Notes: generated by a model from the sequence alone, not told the origin. A DNA stretch of 64,000 bases from Magnolia sinica (GCF_029962835.1 NC_080581.1:21652001-21716000); one strand, 5' to 3'. Shown: positions 21,437-33,460, counted from the stretch's first letter. Numbers and translations: made by a program.

Positions 21437-22643
21437 TTACGGCTACATTTAAAAAAAAAAAATTAATTAGTATTAGAATTAGGTGAAGATTAGGACTTTT
21501 AGGATTCTTCAGTTTTTAGATTTTGTTTTTAAGATTTATCTTTTATTTATCTTTTCTCTTTCTTCTTCTAACATTGCTAACATAGTTTGATTGTTTTGAT
21601 TTTGTATGATTTTCAATTCTAGTTCTTCTCTTCTGGTACCATCTACTTACTTTCCATATTGCTATAGAAATTATTATTATTATTTTTTTTAGAATTAGAT
21701 TTAGAATTAGGGTTTCACCATGTATATGAAAGAGTGGGAACGTCAGTATGCTGAGCTACTTATAGTAAATGAGAGATATTATGAAGGGCTGTTAGATGAT
21801 TATGTTAAAAAACAACCTATGTCTCAAAATTTTTTTGAAACCATGATTGAGGATCAACTGGAATATAATGCTCCACCGATTAAGAAGTCTATACGCGATC
21901 ATATGCGAGAGAATAATTGCACCCCACTGATTATGAGAACAGTATGTGATTATTGGGGTGAGAACTATTATCACCCATCGGACAAAAAGAAAACAATGTG
22001 AGATTATATATGGTTGATAATGTGTACAAACAACCATCAAACTCTCCCACATATGAACCGTATGACTATGATCAGTGAAAACATCAACATTGGAGAGATG
22101 AACCAATAAGAGATTATAGTGACTATCCTCTTGGATCCCCTACCTTTAAGATCTAACCAGAAACGATCCAAGAGGATTCACTTCAAAATTTTCTTCTTCA
22201 CATAGAAACTAAAGAACAATTCGACCAATTCATCACACAATCATTCGTAGACATTAGCAAATCATTAGAAGTGATTGAATCCTCCATTCAAAGAGCTGAA
22301 TCATACCTTAATGATGCAGAAGAGGCTAGTTTTTCCCAGCCTCGACTCAATCCAGAAACACAATGCGAAGAAAGTGATCCTAACTCGCTTGTGGAAAGTA
22401 CTGAAAATGAGAATGAGGAGTTGGATTATGTTGATAAGTATACAGTTCAATTTCCCTAAGAGTGGATCTCGATAACTGTCTAAAGTAAAGATCAAGAGAC
22501 GTGGGTATCTTTAAAATATAATGATGCTTATTCACTCTAACCATATGACACACTTGACCTCAATGAGGATGAAGAGGCTAGTTTATTCGAGTCTCAACAC
22601 AATCTACAAACACAATGTAAGGAAAGTGATCATGTCAGGCTTG
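21437..22643 (+). mobile_element. Truncated internal region of family B element
   Basis: Leader sequence followed by decayed coding sequence in the element's orientation. Besides the ORF at 21720 there is a frame at 22271-22459 (IESSIQRAESYLNDAEEASF...) rich in Glu/Asn/Ser. Part of it is duplicated 252 bp (84 codons) downstream: GAAGAGGCTAG at about 22319 and 22571, each followed by CAAACACAATG-like sequence. No protease or polymerase is reached before the family A LTR begins. It may be a non-autonomous element, or a normal one whose pol lies beyond the window. Confidence 0.6.
21720..22001 (+). CDS. Short ORF in family B leader, unrecognised (gag remnant?)
   Basis: 93 codons from the first ATG after the primer site, starting MYMKEWERQYAELLIVNERY. 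Highly charged and probably helical, with acidic and aromatic residues spread throughout, ending shortly before a TGA. The position is where gag starts in LTR elements and the strand agrees, but I see no conserved gag motif or zinc knuckle. Downstream frames are broken. It is probably a decayed gag N-terminus rather than an expressed gene. Confidence 0.3.
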   Translation: MYMKEWERQYAELLIVNERYYEGLLDDYVKKQPMSQNFFETMIEDQLEYNAPPIKKSIRDHMRENNCTPLIMRTVCDYWGENYYHPSDKKKTM

Positions 22644-23067
22644 TGTCCTAGTGACCATTTAATTTCTTAAGATCCCGCGATCCATCCCGTCAAATTTTGG
22701 CAACCCACGACCTGTAGATAACATTTACGCGTAACCCTAAGTCATATCCTTTAAACCTGAGTCAATTCAACCCAAGACTTATGTCATTGCGACTGCGCCA
22801 TTGCCATGCTTCCGACACCACGTCTCGTGCACCAATCCGATGCTTAGATCATAAGATGTGGCCCGCGCATTATAATGGCCGTGGATCGCCTGTTGCGGGA
22901 CCCATCTATCCTAGATATCATGTTTCCCTAGCAAGTAATCATGATGGTGACATCACCCTAGCCTACCTAGGGTAGGATGATGTCACCCTAGCCCATGATT
23001 ACTTACACGCAATAATTCCTTTCTCTTCCCCATGACTTACACAAGTCATCATTACCTTACAATAATC

Positions 23068-23113
<46 letters not shown>

Positions 23114-23571
23114 CCTCTTTCTCCCATTCTCCATTGCTAGAGAATGCTTGGACGTCCCAAGCTATCCCAAAACCAGCCCCTTGCATGCTCCTATACCCCC
23201 TCATCCAACCATCCAAAGTCAATCTCAACCATTGAAACATCTTCCTTGGCCCACTAGGATCCCATTGGTGGAAGAAGGAGCTTGAGATTTGAAGGTGGGT
23301 GCTCTCTAGGGTTAGATCTTACTCTCTTCCTTAGATCTCTTTCTTTCCTTTGCATGGGGATTTGAAGGACCCACCAATTCATGGTGGAGATCCTCCGTGA
23401 TCCCTTAGATGTGGCCTTTGGCCCATCTAGTTACATGCATGAGCCTTGGTGGGACATTCTCCAAGGACCCTACCATGATTTATTTATTTATTTATTTTTT
23501 TTTTACTTCAATTTAAACCTTTTAAGGGTCATTTAGACCCTTGATTTGCATGGTGGGGATGATATCCCCAC

Positions 23572-23604
<33 letters not shown>

Positions 23605-24443
23605 TATATTGGGCCCATGCATGCATGGGACCCATATGTGATTGTATGGTGTAGATCATGTGAGGGACTCATAATGGTGGAATCCCTCCTCTATTGACTG
23701 ATTCCCCACCTAGCTGCCCTGTCTTGCATGCAAAGGTCTGATGCATGTAGACCTTGGTCAGAGTGTGTGGGGCCCATATAGGTGACCCAATCTTGATGTA
23801 CATGGTGTCATTTACCCTTTTTCCAGCAAGCTTTTGGCCTAGAATTGGGACAACAACATGTTGCTGTCCAGATTCTTCTCCAGGCCCATTTGATGTTTGT
23901 AGAGGGGTTTTGCTTTGATTTTACCTGGAATTTATGTATTGCGATGATGCATGTGGACCCCACCTTGATGATCATCAGCATCAGGCCCCCCTGATTTATG
24001 TATTTAATCCAAGTCGTCCATCCAACGGTGGAACGTACCGTGATGTATCTGTTATATATCCTAGCTGTCTGTCCACTTGGTTGGACATGGGACCCACCCC
24101 ACACATGCTGCACGTGTGGGGGTGGGGCCCACCTTGATATATGTATTCTATATTCACACCGTCCATCTCTGGACAGTGCTATGTGGGGCTGGCCGTAATG
24201 TATGGGTCTTATCCACACTGTCCAACACTCTGGACGATGGGACTTACCCTATATATGTATTATATATCCAGTCGTCCGTCCAATCCTGGATGTTGAGGCC
24301 CACTTGGTGGATGTGTTGTACGTCCATGCCATCCAGCCCCCTAGACATGGGATCCAATTGATGCATGTTTTGTCCTTAGCCATCCAGCCCTTGAATGTCC
24401 AGATTGACTAGACTGCTGTCAGCCGAAAAAGTCCAGCAGCAAG
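22644..24443 (+). repeat. 5' part of a family A LTR (plus strand), split by the family C complex
   Basis: Collinear with the beginning of the solo A LTR at 42484: GTCCTAG.GACCATTT, then CGACCTGTAGATAACATTTA / CGACCCTTAATTGGTATTTA, then GAGTCAATTCAACCCA / GAGTCGACTCAACCCA, then GATGTGGCC. It stops at 24443, where family C begins. The 3' part of an equivalent LTR appears at 50022-51501, so I infer one LTR of the plus-strand A element cut in two, with about 1 kb lost. The segment 23930-24420 contains a loose ~60-bp pattern of CCCACCTTGATGTATGTATT ... CACACCGTCCATC ... GGAC. Confidence 0.6.
23073..23109. repeat. (CT)n microsatellite
   Basis: CT run of about 18 repeats within the A LTR. A (CA)n(TA)n tract follows at about 23574-23606. 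Confidence 0.97.
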
Positions 24444-24829
24444 TGTTTCGACAAGAAAACAAATGCGTTTGATTTGGGGGATTTATTTAATAATAACAAA
24501 GAAAGAATGAGAGAATAATGATCATAAGATATTTATTCATTCTAAGTTCATTTACATCCTCGGATTCCCTTGATTATGAAAACAGAGTACAATCAATGCA
24601 ACACAATGAGCAAAGGAGAAGATAGCCCGATGGCAATTTCAGCAGCATTTCGACGCTTTTAATGTTCATCGCAAAGGCAGATTGGTTATGCGGACTTAAA
24701 GCCCTTGATTTGGTTGTATGACAGGCCTTGATCGTCTTTCCATTCATCCTTCCAGTCGCACGGATAGATTCTTCTTTCTTTTGCAATTCTCTTTCTGTAC
24801 TTCTCATTTCCTTCATTTTCCTTGAAATG

Positions 24830-25022
24830 TGAAGCGCACAACCCTTGAATTGTGGAGTGAACATGCCTTGAAATGTTGAGCGAACGTCTCTTGAAATGTG
24901 GAGTGTAGATCCCTTGAATTGTGGAGCGAACATCCCTTGAATTGTGGAGCGAACATCCTTTGAAATGTGGAGCGAACATCCCTTGAATTGTGGAGCGAAC
25001 ATCCCTTGAAATGTGGAGCGAT
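24830..25022. repeat. Tandem array of a 24-bp unit in family C LTR
   Basis: About eight units of GTGGAGCGAACATCCCTTGA + ATT. The right LTR has only about four (48590-48672). Because 24 is divisible by three, all frames stay open and give repetitive peptides that are not genes. Confidence 0.9.
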
Positions 25023-25382
25023 CATGTTTCTTTTTCATGAGGTGGCGTATGGAGCATTCGTTAAGACAACAAAAACCTCTTGTTTGGACATTGTTCCACA
25101 TGGAGTGGTGCATGGAGTATCTGTTAAGACATGAAAAGCCTCTCCTCAGGACAAGGGGAGAGAGAAGTGGCGCATGGAGTATCCATCAAGACATGAAAAG
25201 CCTCTCCTCAGGACAAGGGGAGAGAAGTTGAGCATGGAGTATCCATCAAGACATGAAAAGCCTGACATTAGGAAATCCTCCACACTAAGTGGCACATGGG
25301 CTATTCAAAAGCCTGACATTTGGACTTGGGGAGAGGGAAAAGTGGCGCATGGAACAAAGCCAGCTTTGGATGTGAATGTGCG

Positions 25383-25710
25383 CAAGTCCATACGGCGTGG
25401 TGTGCGCAGGTCTTCTTAAAATGTGGTGTGTGTAGGTTTCTTTAAAGGTAGTGTGCGCAAGTTTCTTTAAAGGTAGTGTGCACAAGTCCATTGATAAGTG
25501 GGTGTGCGCAAATCCCTTTGGAAGTTGTGTGCGCAACATGCTCGGAAAGTGGGTGTGCGGACAAGCTCCCTTTGAAAGTGGGTGTGCGCAACATGCTCCT
25601 TGAAAAGTGGGTGTGCGCAACTTCATTTGGAAGTGGGTGTGCGCAACATGCTCCTTGGAAAGTGGGTGTGCGGAACTTCATTTGGAAGTGGGTGTGCGTA
25701 ACATGGATTG
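25383..25710. repeat. GTGTGCGCAA-type tandem array in family C LTR
   Basis: Roughly a dozen units of 20-31 bp containing GTGTGCGCAA followed by CATGCTCCTTGGAAAGTGG or CTTCATTTGGAAGTGG. The equivalent array in the right LTR is at about 49015-49375. The long ORFs crossing it on both strands are artefacts. Confidence 0.85.
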
Positions 25711-25984
25711 TGCGCCACACACCCATCCTGTACACACCACCTCTCCACTTTCTTCTCCTCACTTCTCTCCTTACTTCTCTCCTTATTGTCTCTTGTCCAA
25801 ATGAGGAATGGGAAGGGGTATTTATAGGCTTCCCAGGCTCCTCCCATCCTTAAACAGTGGTGATCACCACCACTTCTCCTTAAGGCAACAACCAACTTCC
25901 TTCCTTTACATAGTGGTGTTTAACCACTTCTTCCTTAAATGATGGTGTACCTCCATTTCTAAGACAAGAGCCTCACTTCCTCCC

Positions 25985-26220
25985 CTCATACAAGGCAACG
26001 CCCATCCACTCCTTTTTACCAAAATAACCCCATGCACTCCTTTTTTACTAAAATAACCCTATCTACTCCTTTTTACTGAAATACCCCCATACACTTCTTT
26101 TTACCAAAATATCCCCATTCACTCCTTTTTACCAAAATACCTTCTTCACTCATTTTTACCAAAATATCCTTTTTCACTCATTTTTACCAAAATACCCTTC
26201 TTCATTTTATCAAAATAAGG
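25985..26220. repeat. CTCCTTTTTACCAAAATACCC tandem array in family C LTR
   Basis: About nine units of roughly 26 bp with core CTTTTTACCAAAATA. There are fewer units at 49640-49805 in the right LTR. Confidence 0.85.
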
Positions 26221-26304
26221 ATTGAACAACCTTGGAAAGGATCTGCACCATGGAATTTTCTGACCAATGCAATGGCCATGCAATGAAATTTTTGTGCCTC
26301 AACA

Positions 26305-26315
26305 GATGCCCCCTT
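26305..26315 (-). other. Polypurine tract of family C element
   Basis: The minus strand reads AAGGGGGCATC immediately before the 3' LTR starts with TGTTGAGG. This is the expected position for plus-strand priming. The equivalent on the outer side of the right LTR (49895-49906) reads GAAGGGGCCTGC. Confidence 0.7.
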
Positions 26316-26439
26316 AATCATTCTTTGATTAATTCATGAAATCAAATGGGGGATTGACCTTCTTCCTACCGAAGAACTGAATGAACTACAACTGAAGGAT
26401 GACTGGATGATCACGCTTGACCAGAAGATCGAATAATCG

Positions 26440-26660
26440 TGCTTGAATGGAAGACTGGAACGCTTGCGCTCAAATGGAAGACTTGAATGATCGCGCTTGA
26501 ACGGAAGATTTGAATGGTCGTGCTCGAACGGAAGACATGAATGATCGCGCTCGAACGGAAGACTTGAATGATCGCGCTCGAACGGAAGACTTGAATGATC
26601 GTGCTCGAACGGAAGACTTGAATGATTGCGCTCGAATGAAAGATTTGAATGCCCCCTGTC
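26440..26660 (-). repeat. 27-bp tandem array encoding a nonapeptide-like repeat
   Basis: About eight units of GATCGCGCTCGAACGGAAGA + CTTGAAT. On the minus strand the frame 26334-26813 stays open for 159 codons and reads HSSLPFERD-like nonapeptides eight times. The + strand also stays open (NDRARTEDL repeats). Frame-neutral length explains the openness, so coding is not proven. Location is just inside the 3' LTR of the C element. Confidence 0.8.
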
Positions 26661-29600
26661 AGCAGCATCGAGTGGGTGCTTCACTAGAGAGGATAAAATT
26701 CTCTTTTCATCAAAACTTGCCACTATAACAGCTGTGACGACTTCATCCTTAAGGATCTTGGTCAGAGAACTATCTTTCAATGTTGCTGCTGCTGCAATGG
26801 TCTCTTTGATCAAATCTAGCGACTCTTTCTTTGAACTCTGTATCTAGGGGGTTATTCTTTAATGTTGCTCCTTCCGCAACAACTTTTTTGATTGTTTCCT
26901 TTATTCATGATCTGCATAACCCAAGCTTTCAAATGATAGTCTTTCTTGCCAAATTAATCGAAATTAGTATCTCAATACATTATAATTTTAGCTTCATGGA
27001 GCATTGATAATTTTTTGAAATATATTAAAATCTTCTCCTCTTTTTATGTTGATTGTGATATTCGCAATATGATAATGATTTAATCATTTCATCTTTGTGC
27101 TTGTTATCATTCTTCATATTGTATTTGTTGCTCATTATATCGCGCTTTCGAAGATGTCATTTCTAGCTCCAAAGGTTCAACCGCTGAGTCTTTTGTTGAT
27201 CCTTTTTTAGTTTGTGCTCCTTGGCATTTCTTCATAGACTTTTCCTTGGATCTCTACTGATTCTGAAAAATAGACAAGACTTCTTTCAATTTTCATTTAA
27301 ATAACTTTCTGAAGGGCATAGAAGTTACTGATGATGATTTTGTTTGTTCCTTATGTCCATCAGATCCAGTACTTGTAGTCTTGTGATATCATCAATCATA
27401 ATTCTCGGCACATGAATTCCTCTGCCACGCATAAGAGATCATTAGAATGATTAAGGCATAAATTACTTTAAAGACATAGATCATGCCCCATTTTCAGGCC
27501 AATCTTTTCATAAAGATTTCTTCAGAAGGTAATATTTTCGAAGTGAAGCTTGCTGATATCCTTGAAGGATGGATAATTTTTTGCTGCTCTTTTAACGAAT
27601 CCAAAGAATATATCTGAATCTTTAAATTGTCTGGGAGAGAATGATAATTCTTTGCTAGTTTATTTTCTACCGCCTTTGAGAATCTTATGCGAAAATATTT
27701 CTCTATCATAACGAAGGCAAGAGACAAAAAGACCTCACGGCTCTTGTCAGCAGAACAAATATATTGCAATTAAAGACTAATAGTTGATCTTGAAGATTTG
27801 AACTTTTGAGTAGATAATTGCCAATATTTTGAAGGCATTTGCTGTTGCTATAATTTGAACATGATTCAAGAGAAATGCATTTTGGCATCTTGTTTACTCA
27901 ATATTTAAATTTTTCATCAGGCAATTGCATATTTGAGCATAGTTTATACTTTTTGAGCAATGGAGCTAGTGTACTTTGACTGACCATACTTTGACCGGAC
28001 AAGATTGAACTTGTCCTGACTTGACTAGACTTGACTAGTCTGGATTGAACTAGACTGTACTGACACTACTGGACTTGACTGGACTGACACTTGCACGCAC
28101 AGTTTAGGCTCTTGAGTAGTGGAGCAACACACAATTTAAGCTCTTGAGTAGTGGAGCCCACATAGTTTTTTAGACTCTTGAGTAGTGGAGTCGGGTCTCA
28201 CGTGATGGTCTTTGTAACTCTTATGAGTTCATTAAACTTCTCACAGCCTAGTGAGTTCACAAACTGCGATCCATCAGAGGGGCCTAGTGAAGCTACCATG
28301 GCCGTGAACTCGGTTGGATTTATACACAGGGTTGGCCGCAGTAACTCTCTAGAGTTCACGGGGTGCACAAGGCGACTTTTGGTACCAAATCCAAGGCGCC
28401 GGTCCATTAATGAGTAGGTTTAAGCCATTCCTCATGAGTTAATATCGAAATCAAACCAAGGATCTGGGGTGTTATGCCCTAAACTCGAAAATTGGGATCA
28501 CAAAATTCCCGATCACTGAATCCAGTGCCAACAGCCTCCATAGTACCCCATTCTCGGCTCTAGCGCGCATACGCCAGATTCTGATCTTAAAATCCTATAA
28601 GGAGGATTTTTCCAATGTACATTTATCTCGTAAAAAACATAACCACAAGTTTACCCAAATCACAAAGGAAACATCATCATCATATATCTACTAATATATA
28701 TAAACAGTTGAATACAATACTGAAAGGGGAATACATATATCAAAGCTCCAAAAGACCGTTGCACGCTCCAAGCTCAACATTACTACAAACTGACACCACC
28801 TGCACGCATATATCATGCATAAGCTTATAAAAAGCTTAGAGGGTGGTGTAAGTGTGTGCAATGCACGTGCCAAACATATAGATGAGCAGAAATACTAGCA
28901 ATTCATAAATTGTACAATATCAGAGTAATGCGGAAACATGCTAGTAAGTCCATGAATGTTATAAGTCGTATCAAGGCTAAGTAAAAACGTAATAAGCCAA
29001 TATCATATATTGAGGATGCAAAGCAATATGCAAATCTGGTAAGTCCGTCTAGGTCATATAAGTGCTGAAACATAACAACCCAAAATGCCATATGCCGCAT
29101 ATGTAATGCAATATGTGATGCGAATGAAATGACCAAGTTGAAGTGTGAAGTCGGGATGATAGTATCTAGTATCGCAGGATACGGGATCCACCACAAGGGA
29201 CTTCTATCCAAACCAGTCCCATACCTAAATTTGGATAGTCAGACTCAATATGGTAAACTCCTGATCTTAGGTTAGTCACGCGCCTAACCGAAATCCTGGC
29301 AATTGTGAAGGTACACATATCAAATTAGTTGCGTACCACCAGCCCGAGTGGATAGTGAATGAATGAATGAATGAGTAAGATGCTGAGTGTACAACTCCTA
29401 CTCAATAAGTTCGTATATCAATACTGTACATCTCTGGGATCATCACTAGGGTCCAATACACTCCAAGCTGGCTATTACCCCAATCGGCTGCGCAGTCCGG
29501 TGAGTGAAAAAGACTTCGCTACCCGCATGCCAGTAGTATACCAATGCCTACCCGGCTCGTCGATAGCGGACCCATTTGGGAGCTGGTCAAACTCAACCTA

Positions 29601-30109
29601 GCTTACAACCCCCTCACGTGGGTGGATAAGGCCACACCCCCTCCAAGTTGGCTACAGCCTAGCTTACAACCCCTCACTCGGGTGGCCTACTGGTGTTTGG
29701 CACTTGAGCGCTCATGCATTCACTCGGTCTAGACGTTAGGGCGTCTCTTAGCCTTGGAGGTTTAGGGACTTTCACCCACGGACATCCAAAGTGCCCAGAT
29801 ACTTGAACTAAACATTTTCAGTATCCCATCTAGCCATCCACGACATGCCTGTGGAGGCTACGACTCTGATGTCGCTGGGGCATACAGTAATCACAACACG
29901 TAATGCAAGATGCATGAGTCATGCAATCTAGTTATGCATTAATCCTGCGCATACCGTGCGCTCATGTGAGACAATCTCTGCCTATCAAGGAGTCTCATAA
30001 CAACTTGCCCAATGACATATGCAATGGTCAACCACATCTCATAATAAACATGCAGATGATGCGTATGAGCATGTATTATGATGTTACGCTATCACATACT
30101 CATAATCGG

Positions 30110-30350
30110 TATCGATAATCGGCATCGATAATCGGCCTATACAATTGGCCTGATAATCAGCCTCAATAATCGGTCTCGGCAATTAGAATTGACCTCGACA
30201 ATCGGAATTGGCCTCGTCAATCAGGATCGGCCTCGACAATCGGAATCGGCCTCGATAATCGGAATTGACCTCGACAATCGGAATCAACCTCGACAATAAG
30301 AATCGGCCTCGATAATCGAAATCGGCCTCGACAATCGGAATCGGCTTCGA
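30110..30350. repeat. CCTCGACAATCGGAATCGG tandem array in A LTR
   Basis: A dozen or more 18-24 bp units built from TCG(A/G)CAATCGGAATCGG and CCTCGATAATCGG. Short versions occur at 32275-32395 and 38190-38250, and a longer one at 55995-56235. Confidence 0.85.
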
Positions 30351-31999
30351 CAATAGTACCCCATTTTCGGCTCCCAACACCCATACGCCAGGTTCCAATC
30401 CTGGGGTCCCACAAGGAGGATTTTCCAACGTACATTTATCTCGTAAGAGGCATAACCACAAGTTTACCCGAATCACAAAAGCAACATCATCATCACATAT
30501 CCATTAATATAAACTTTGAATACAATGCTGAAAGGGAAATACATATATCAAAATAAAATCAAAGCTCCAGAAGATAGCTACATGCTCCAAGCTCCATGCT
30601 GCTGCAACCTAACATCACCTGCAGGCATCTATCGTGCATAATCTTATAGAAAGCTTAGAGGGTGGTGTAAGTATGTGCACAAGGTAAGTGTTAAGTATTC
30701 GATACAATGCTATAATCATACAATATCGGAAATACTAGCAAGATCATGAATCAATCAATATCAGAATATGCAATACAGATCAGCTATGCAAATGAGGAGT
30801 CATAAAGAGCCAAAATACCAGATGCTGATGATGCAATGCAATATACAATTCCTAATGAGTTCACGAATAGCGTCGGCTGTACCTAGACCATATGAATGCA
30901 GAAACACAGTAATCCAAAATGCCATATGTCACGGATGTAATGCAATATGCAGTGCAAATGGAATGACCATGTTAGAGTGTGAAGTTGGGTTGATAGTACG
31001 TAGTATCACAGGCTATGGGGTCCATCACAAGGGACTTTTATCCAAACTAGTCCCATACCTAAATTTCGATAGTCAGACTCAATGTGGTAAACTCCTAATC
31101 TCAGGTTAGTCGTGCGCTCCAGCTGAAATCTTGGCCATTGCGAAGGCACACATAACAAATAGTTGTGCACCACCAGCGCGAGTGGATAGTGAATGAATGA
31201 ATGAATGAGTATGCAACTCCTGCCCAATAAGTCCACATATCAATATTGTTCATCTCTGGGATCATCACCGGGGTCTAGTACACTCTACACCAACTTGTTG
31301 CCCCATCAAGCGCACAACTGGGTAAGTGAAAAAGACCTCACTATCCGTTTAGCTAGTAGTCGGCCAATTCTACCCGGCATGTCGATAGCGGACCCATTCA
31401 CAAGTTGGTCAAACTCAGCCTAGCTATGCCTACTTTCTCAGGTGGGTAAGGCCTCCCCAATCGACCACAACACAGTGAGAGACGCATCCTACTAGTATAC
31501 GGCCCTCATGAACGCATATATATCTACTCGGGCTGGACTCATATATATCCACTCGGCCTGGACATTGGGGCATCCTTTGGTAGCAAGAGGTTTTAGGGAT
31601 TTTTACCCTGGGTCATCTATGACAACTCGATGCTAGTAACAGATTTTCGGTGTCCCATCTGGCCATCCACGATATGCCTATGGAGGCTACGGCCCTGATG
31701 TCACTAGGGTGTATAGTAATCACAACACATAATGCAAGATGCATGAGTCATACAATCCAGTCATGCATTAATCCTGCGCATACTGTGCGCTCATGAGAGA
31801 TAAACCTCCTCCTATCAGGGAGTCTCATAACAACCTGTCCAATGACAAATGTAATAGTCAACCACATCTCATAACAAACATGCAGATGATGCATATGGGC
31901 ATGTATCATGATGCTATGGTGTCACATACTCATAATCGGTATCAATAACTGGCATTGATAACCGACCTTGACAATGTGGACATTTAACCAACATTGCTC

Positions 32000-33460
32000 C
32001 CAAGGAATGACCCACATAGAGCCTAACATATAATGGACACATGGCCTCACATAAGGGCCTTATATACAATACCATGGGCCTCACTCGAGAGCTTAATACA
32101 TCACGATGGGCCTCTCATATGGGCCTAATATATATCACGATAGGCTCCATCGCCTAGCCCTAAAATGCACCACATGGGCCTCATCACATAGGCCTCATAT
32201 ACATCCATTGGGCTTTAAACATGGGCTGAATACACATCATAACGGGCCTCAAATACAGGCCACATATACATCACATTGGGCCTCGATAATTGGAATCGGA
32301 ATCGGCCTCAATAATCGGAATCAAAATCAGCCTCAATAATCGGCCTTGACAATTGGAATCGAAATCGAAATCGATCTTGACGCAAGGCGGGGTCCATAAA
32401 TGGACAGCCGATGATGGAACAAGTAATATCATTGGGGCCCAATCGTTTAGGGTAACCCATTAGAGAATGACGAGAATGGGCCTAACCAGGCATAAAAGAA
32501 GGTCACAATGTGGACGTTTAACCACCATTGCCCATCAATATGGACCTTTAACCAACATTGCTCCCAAGGAGTGACCCATATAGAGCTAAACGTATCACGG
32601 GCCCATGGCCTCACACAAGGACCTAATATACATCACAATAGTCTTCACAATAATGGGTCATGAATACATCACATTGGGCCTCACTCATGGGCCACATATA
32701 CATCACAATGGGCCTTGCCCATGGGCCTCAGATTCAAGCAGGTGGGCCCCATCATATGGGTCGAAAATGATCACAATAGGCCTATCATATGGGCCAGAAA
32801 TAATCACAATAGGCCTATCATATGGGCCGAAAATACATCTCATTGGGCCACGTCAATGGGTCGCACCAATGGGCCTTACATACATCAAGTAGGCCGCATC
32901 AATGGGCCACACCAATAGGTCTCATAAACATCAAGTGGGCCGCATCAACGGGCCGCACCAATGGGTCTCATAAACATCAAGTGGGCTGCATCAACGGGCC
33001 GCACCAATGGGTCTCATAAACATCAAGTGGGCCGCACTAATGGGTCTTATAAACATCAAGTGGGCCACATTAATGGACTGCACCAACGGCCGAAAATACA
33101 TCACAATGGGCCCTGCCTATGGGCCTCGGATACATCACAATGGGCCTCATATATAACAAGCAGGCCGCACTGCTTGGGCCTCATATGCATCAAATGGGCC
33201 ACATATCTGGGCCTTAAATACATCAAATGGGCCTCACTCATGGGCCTTAAATACACAACCGATGGGCCCTGCACATGGGCCTCAGATACATAACATGTGG
33301 GCCCTACACATGGGTCTTATACACATTAAGCGGGCTATATTAATGGGCGTCAAATACATCAAATCGGGCCCTTCCAAACAGGTCCTAAATACATCCAATG
33401 GGCCTCATCAAATGGGCCCCAAATACATCCAACGGGCTGTATCAAACGGGCCACAACATC
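32000..33460. repeat. GGGCC..CATACATCA minisatellite region in A LTR
   Basis: Degenerate ~30-36 bp units with ATGGGCC(T/G)CA... TACATCA(A/C)... occupy this stretch; the corresponding region of the next LTR is 37900-39200. Includes a better-conserved run of about 45-bp units (CATCAAGTGGGCCGCATCAA ... GGGTCTCATAAA) at 32880-33070. Confidence 0.8.

Larger units (their letters stand above)
24444..26304 (-). repeat. Family C LTR, left copy (3' LTR of a minus-strand element)
   Basis: On the minus strand it starts TGTTGAGGCACAAAA and ends TTTTCTTGTCGAAACA, matching the right copy at 48186-49894. It follows a minus-strand polypurine tract (26305-26315), as a 3' LTR should. The length is 1861 bp versus 1709 bp in the right copy, mostly from different copy numbers of internal tandem repeats. 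A minus-strand TATA box (CCTATAAATACCCC) lies at 25815-25828. Confidence 0.85.
26305..28469 (-). mobile_element. Family C internal region, 3' portion
   Basis: Sequence between the polypurine tract and the nested A array. No gag, protease, polymerase or integrase motif is recognised in any frame. It consists of a 27-bp tandem array (26440-26660), AT-rich sequence, and at about 28000-28190 short direct repeats (TTGACTGGAC-type, and GGCTCTTGAGTAGTGGAGC three times). The border between true C sequence and other debris near 27960-28470 is unclear. With 46605-48164 it suggests a large non-autonomous element (LARD type). Confidence 0.5.

Noticed and set aside
23808-24411. ORFs of 66-136 codons on both strands (e.g. 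23808-24218 minus)
   Set aside because: They fall in the A LTR module of CCACC.TGATGTATGTATT words and overlap on opposite strands. No domain is recognised.
24574-25113. 179-codon minus ORF and its equivalent at 48229-48762 (177 codons)
   Set aside because: They run through the 24-bp tandem array of the C LTR. Conservation between the two copies is explained by the LTRs being homologous, and the peptide is repeat-driven.
25285-25895. Overlapping ORFs on both strands with THFPRSMLRTP / GVRNMLLEKWVCA repeats
   Set aside because: Products of the GTGTGCGCAA array; open on both strands at once and within an LTR.
30110-30350. Possible CRISPR-like array of short repeats (TCGGCCTCGACAATCGG)
   Set aside because: Units are contiguous and variable, with no unique spacers, in a plant LTR. 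It is a minisatellite.
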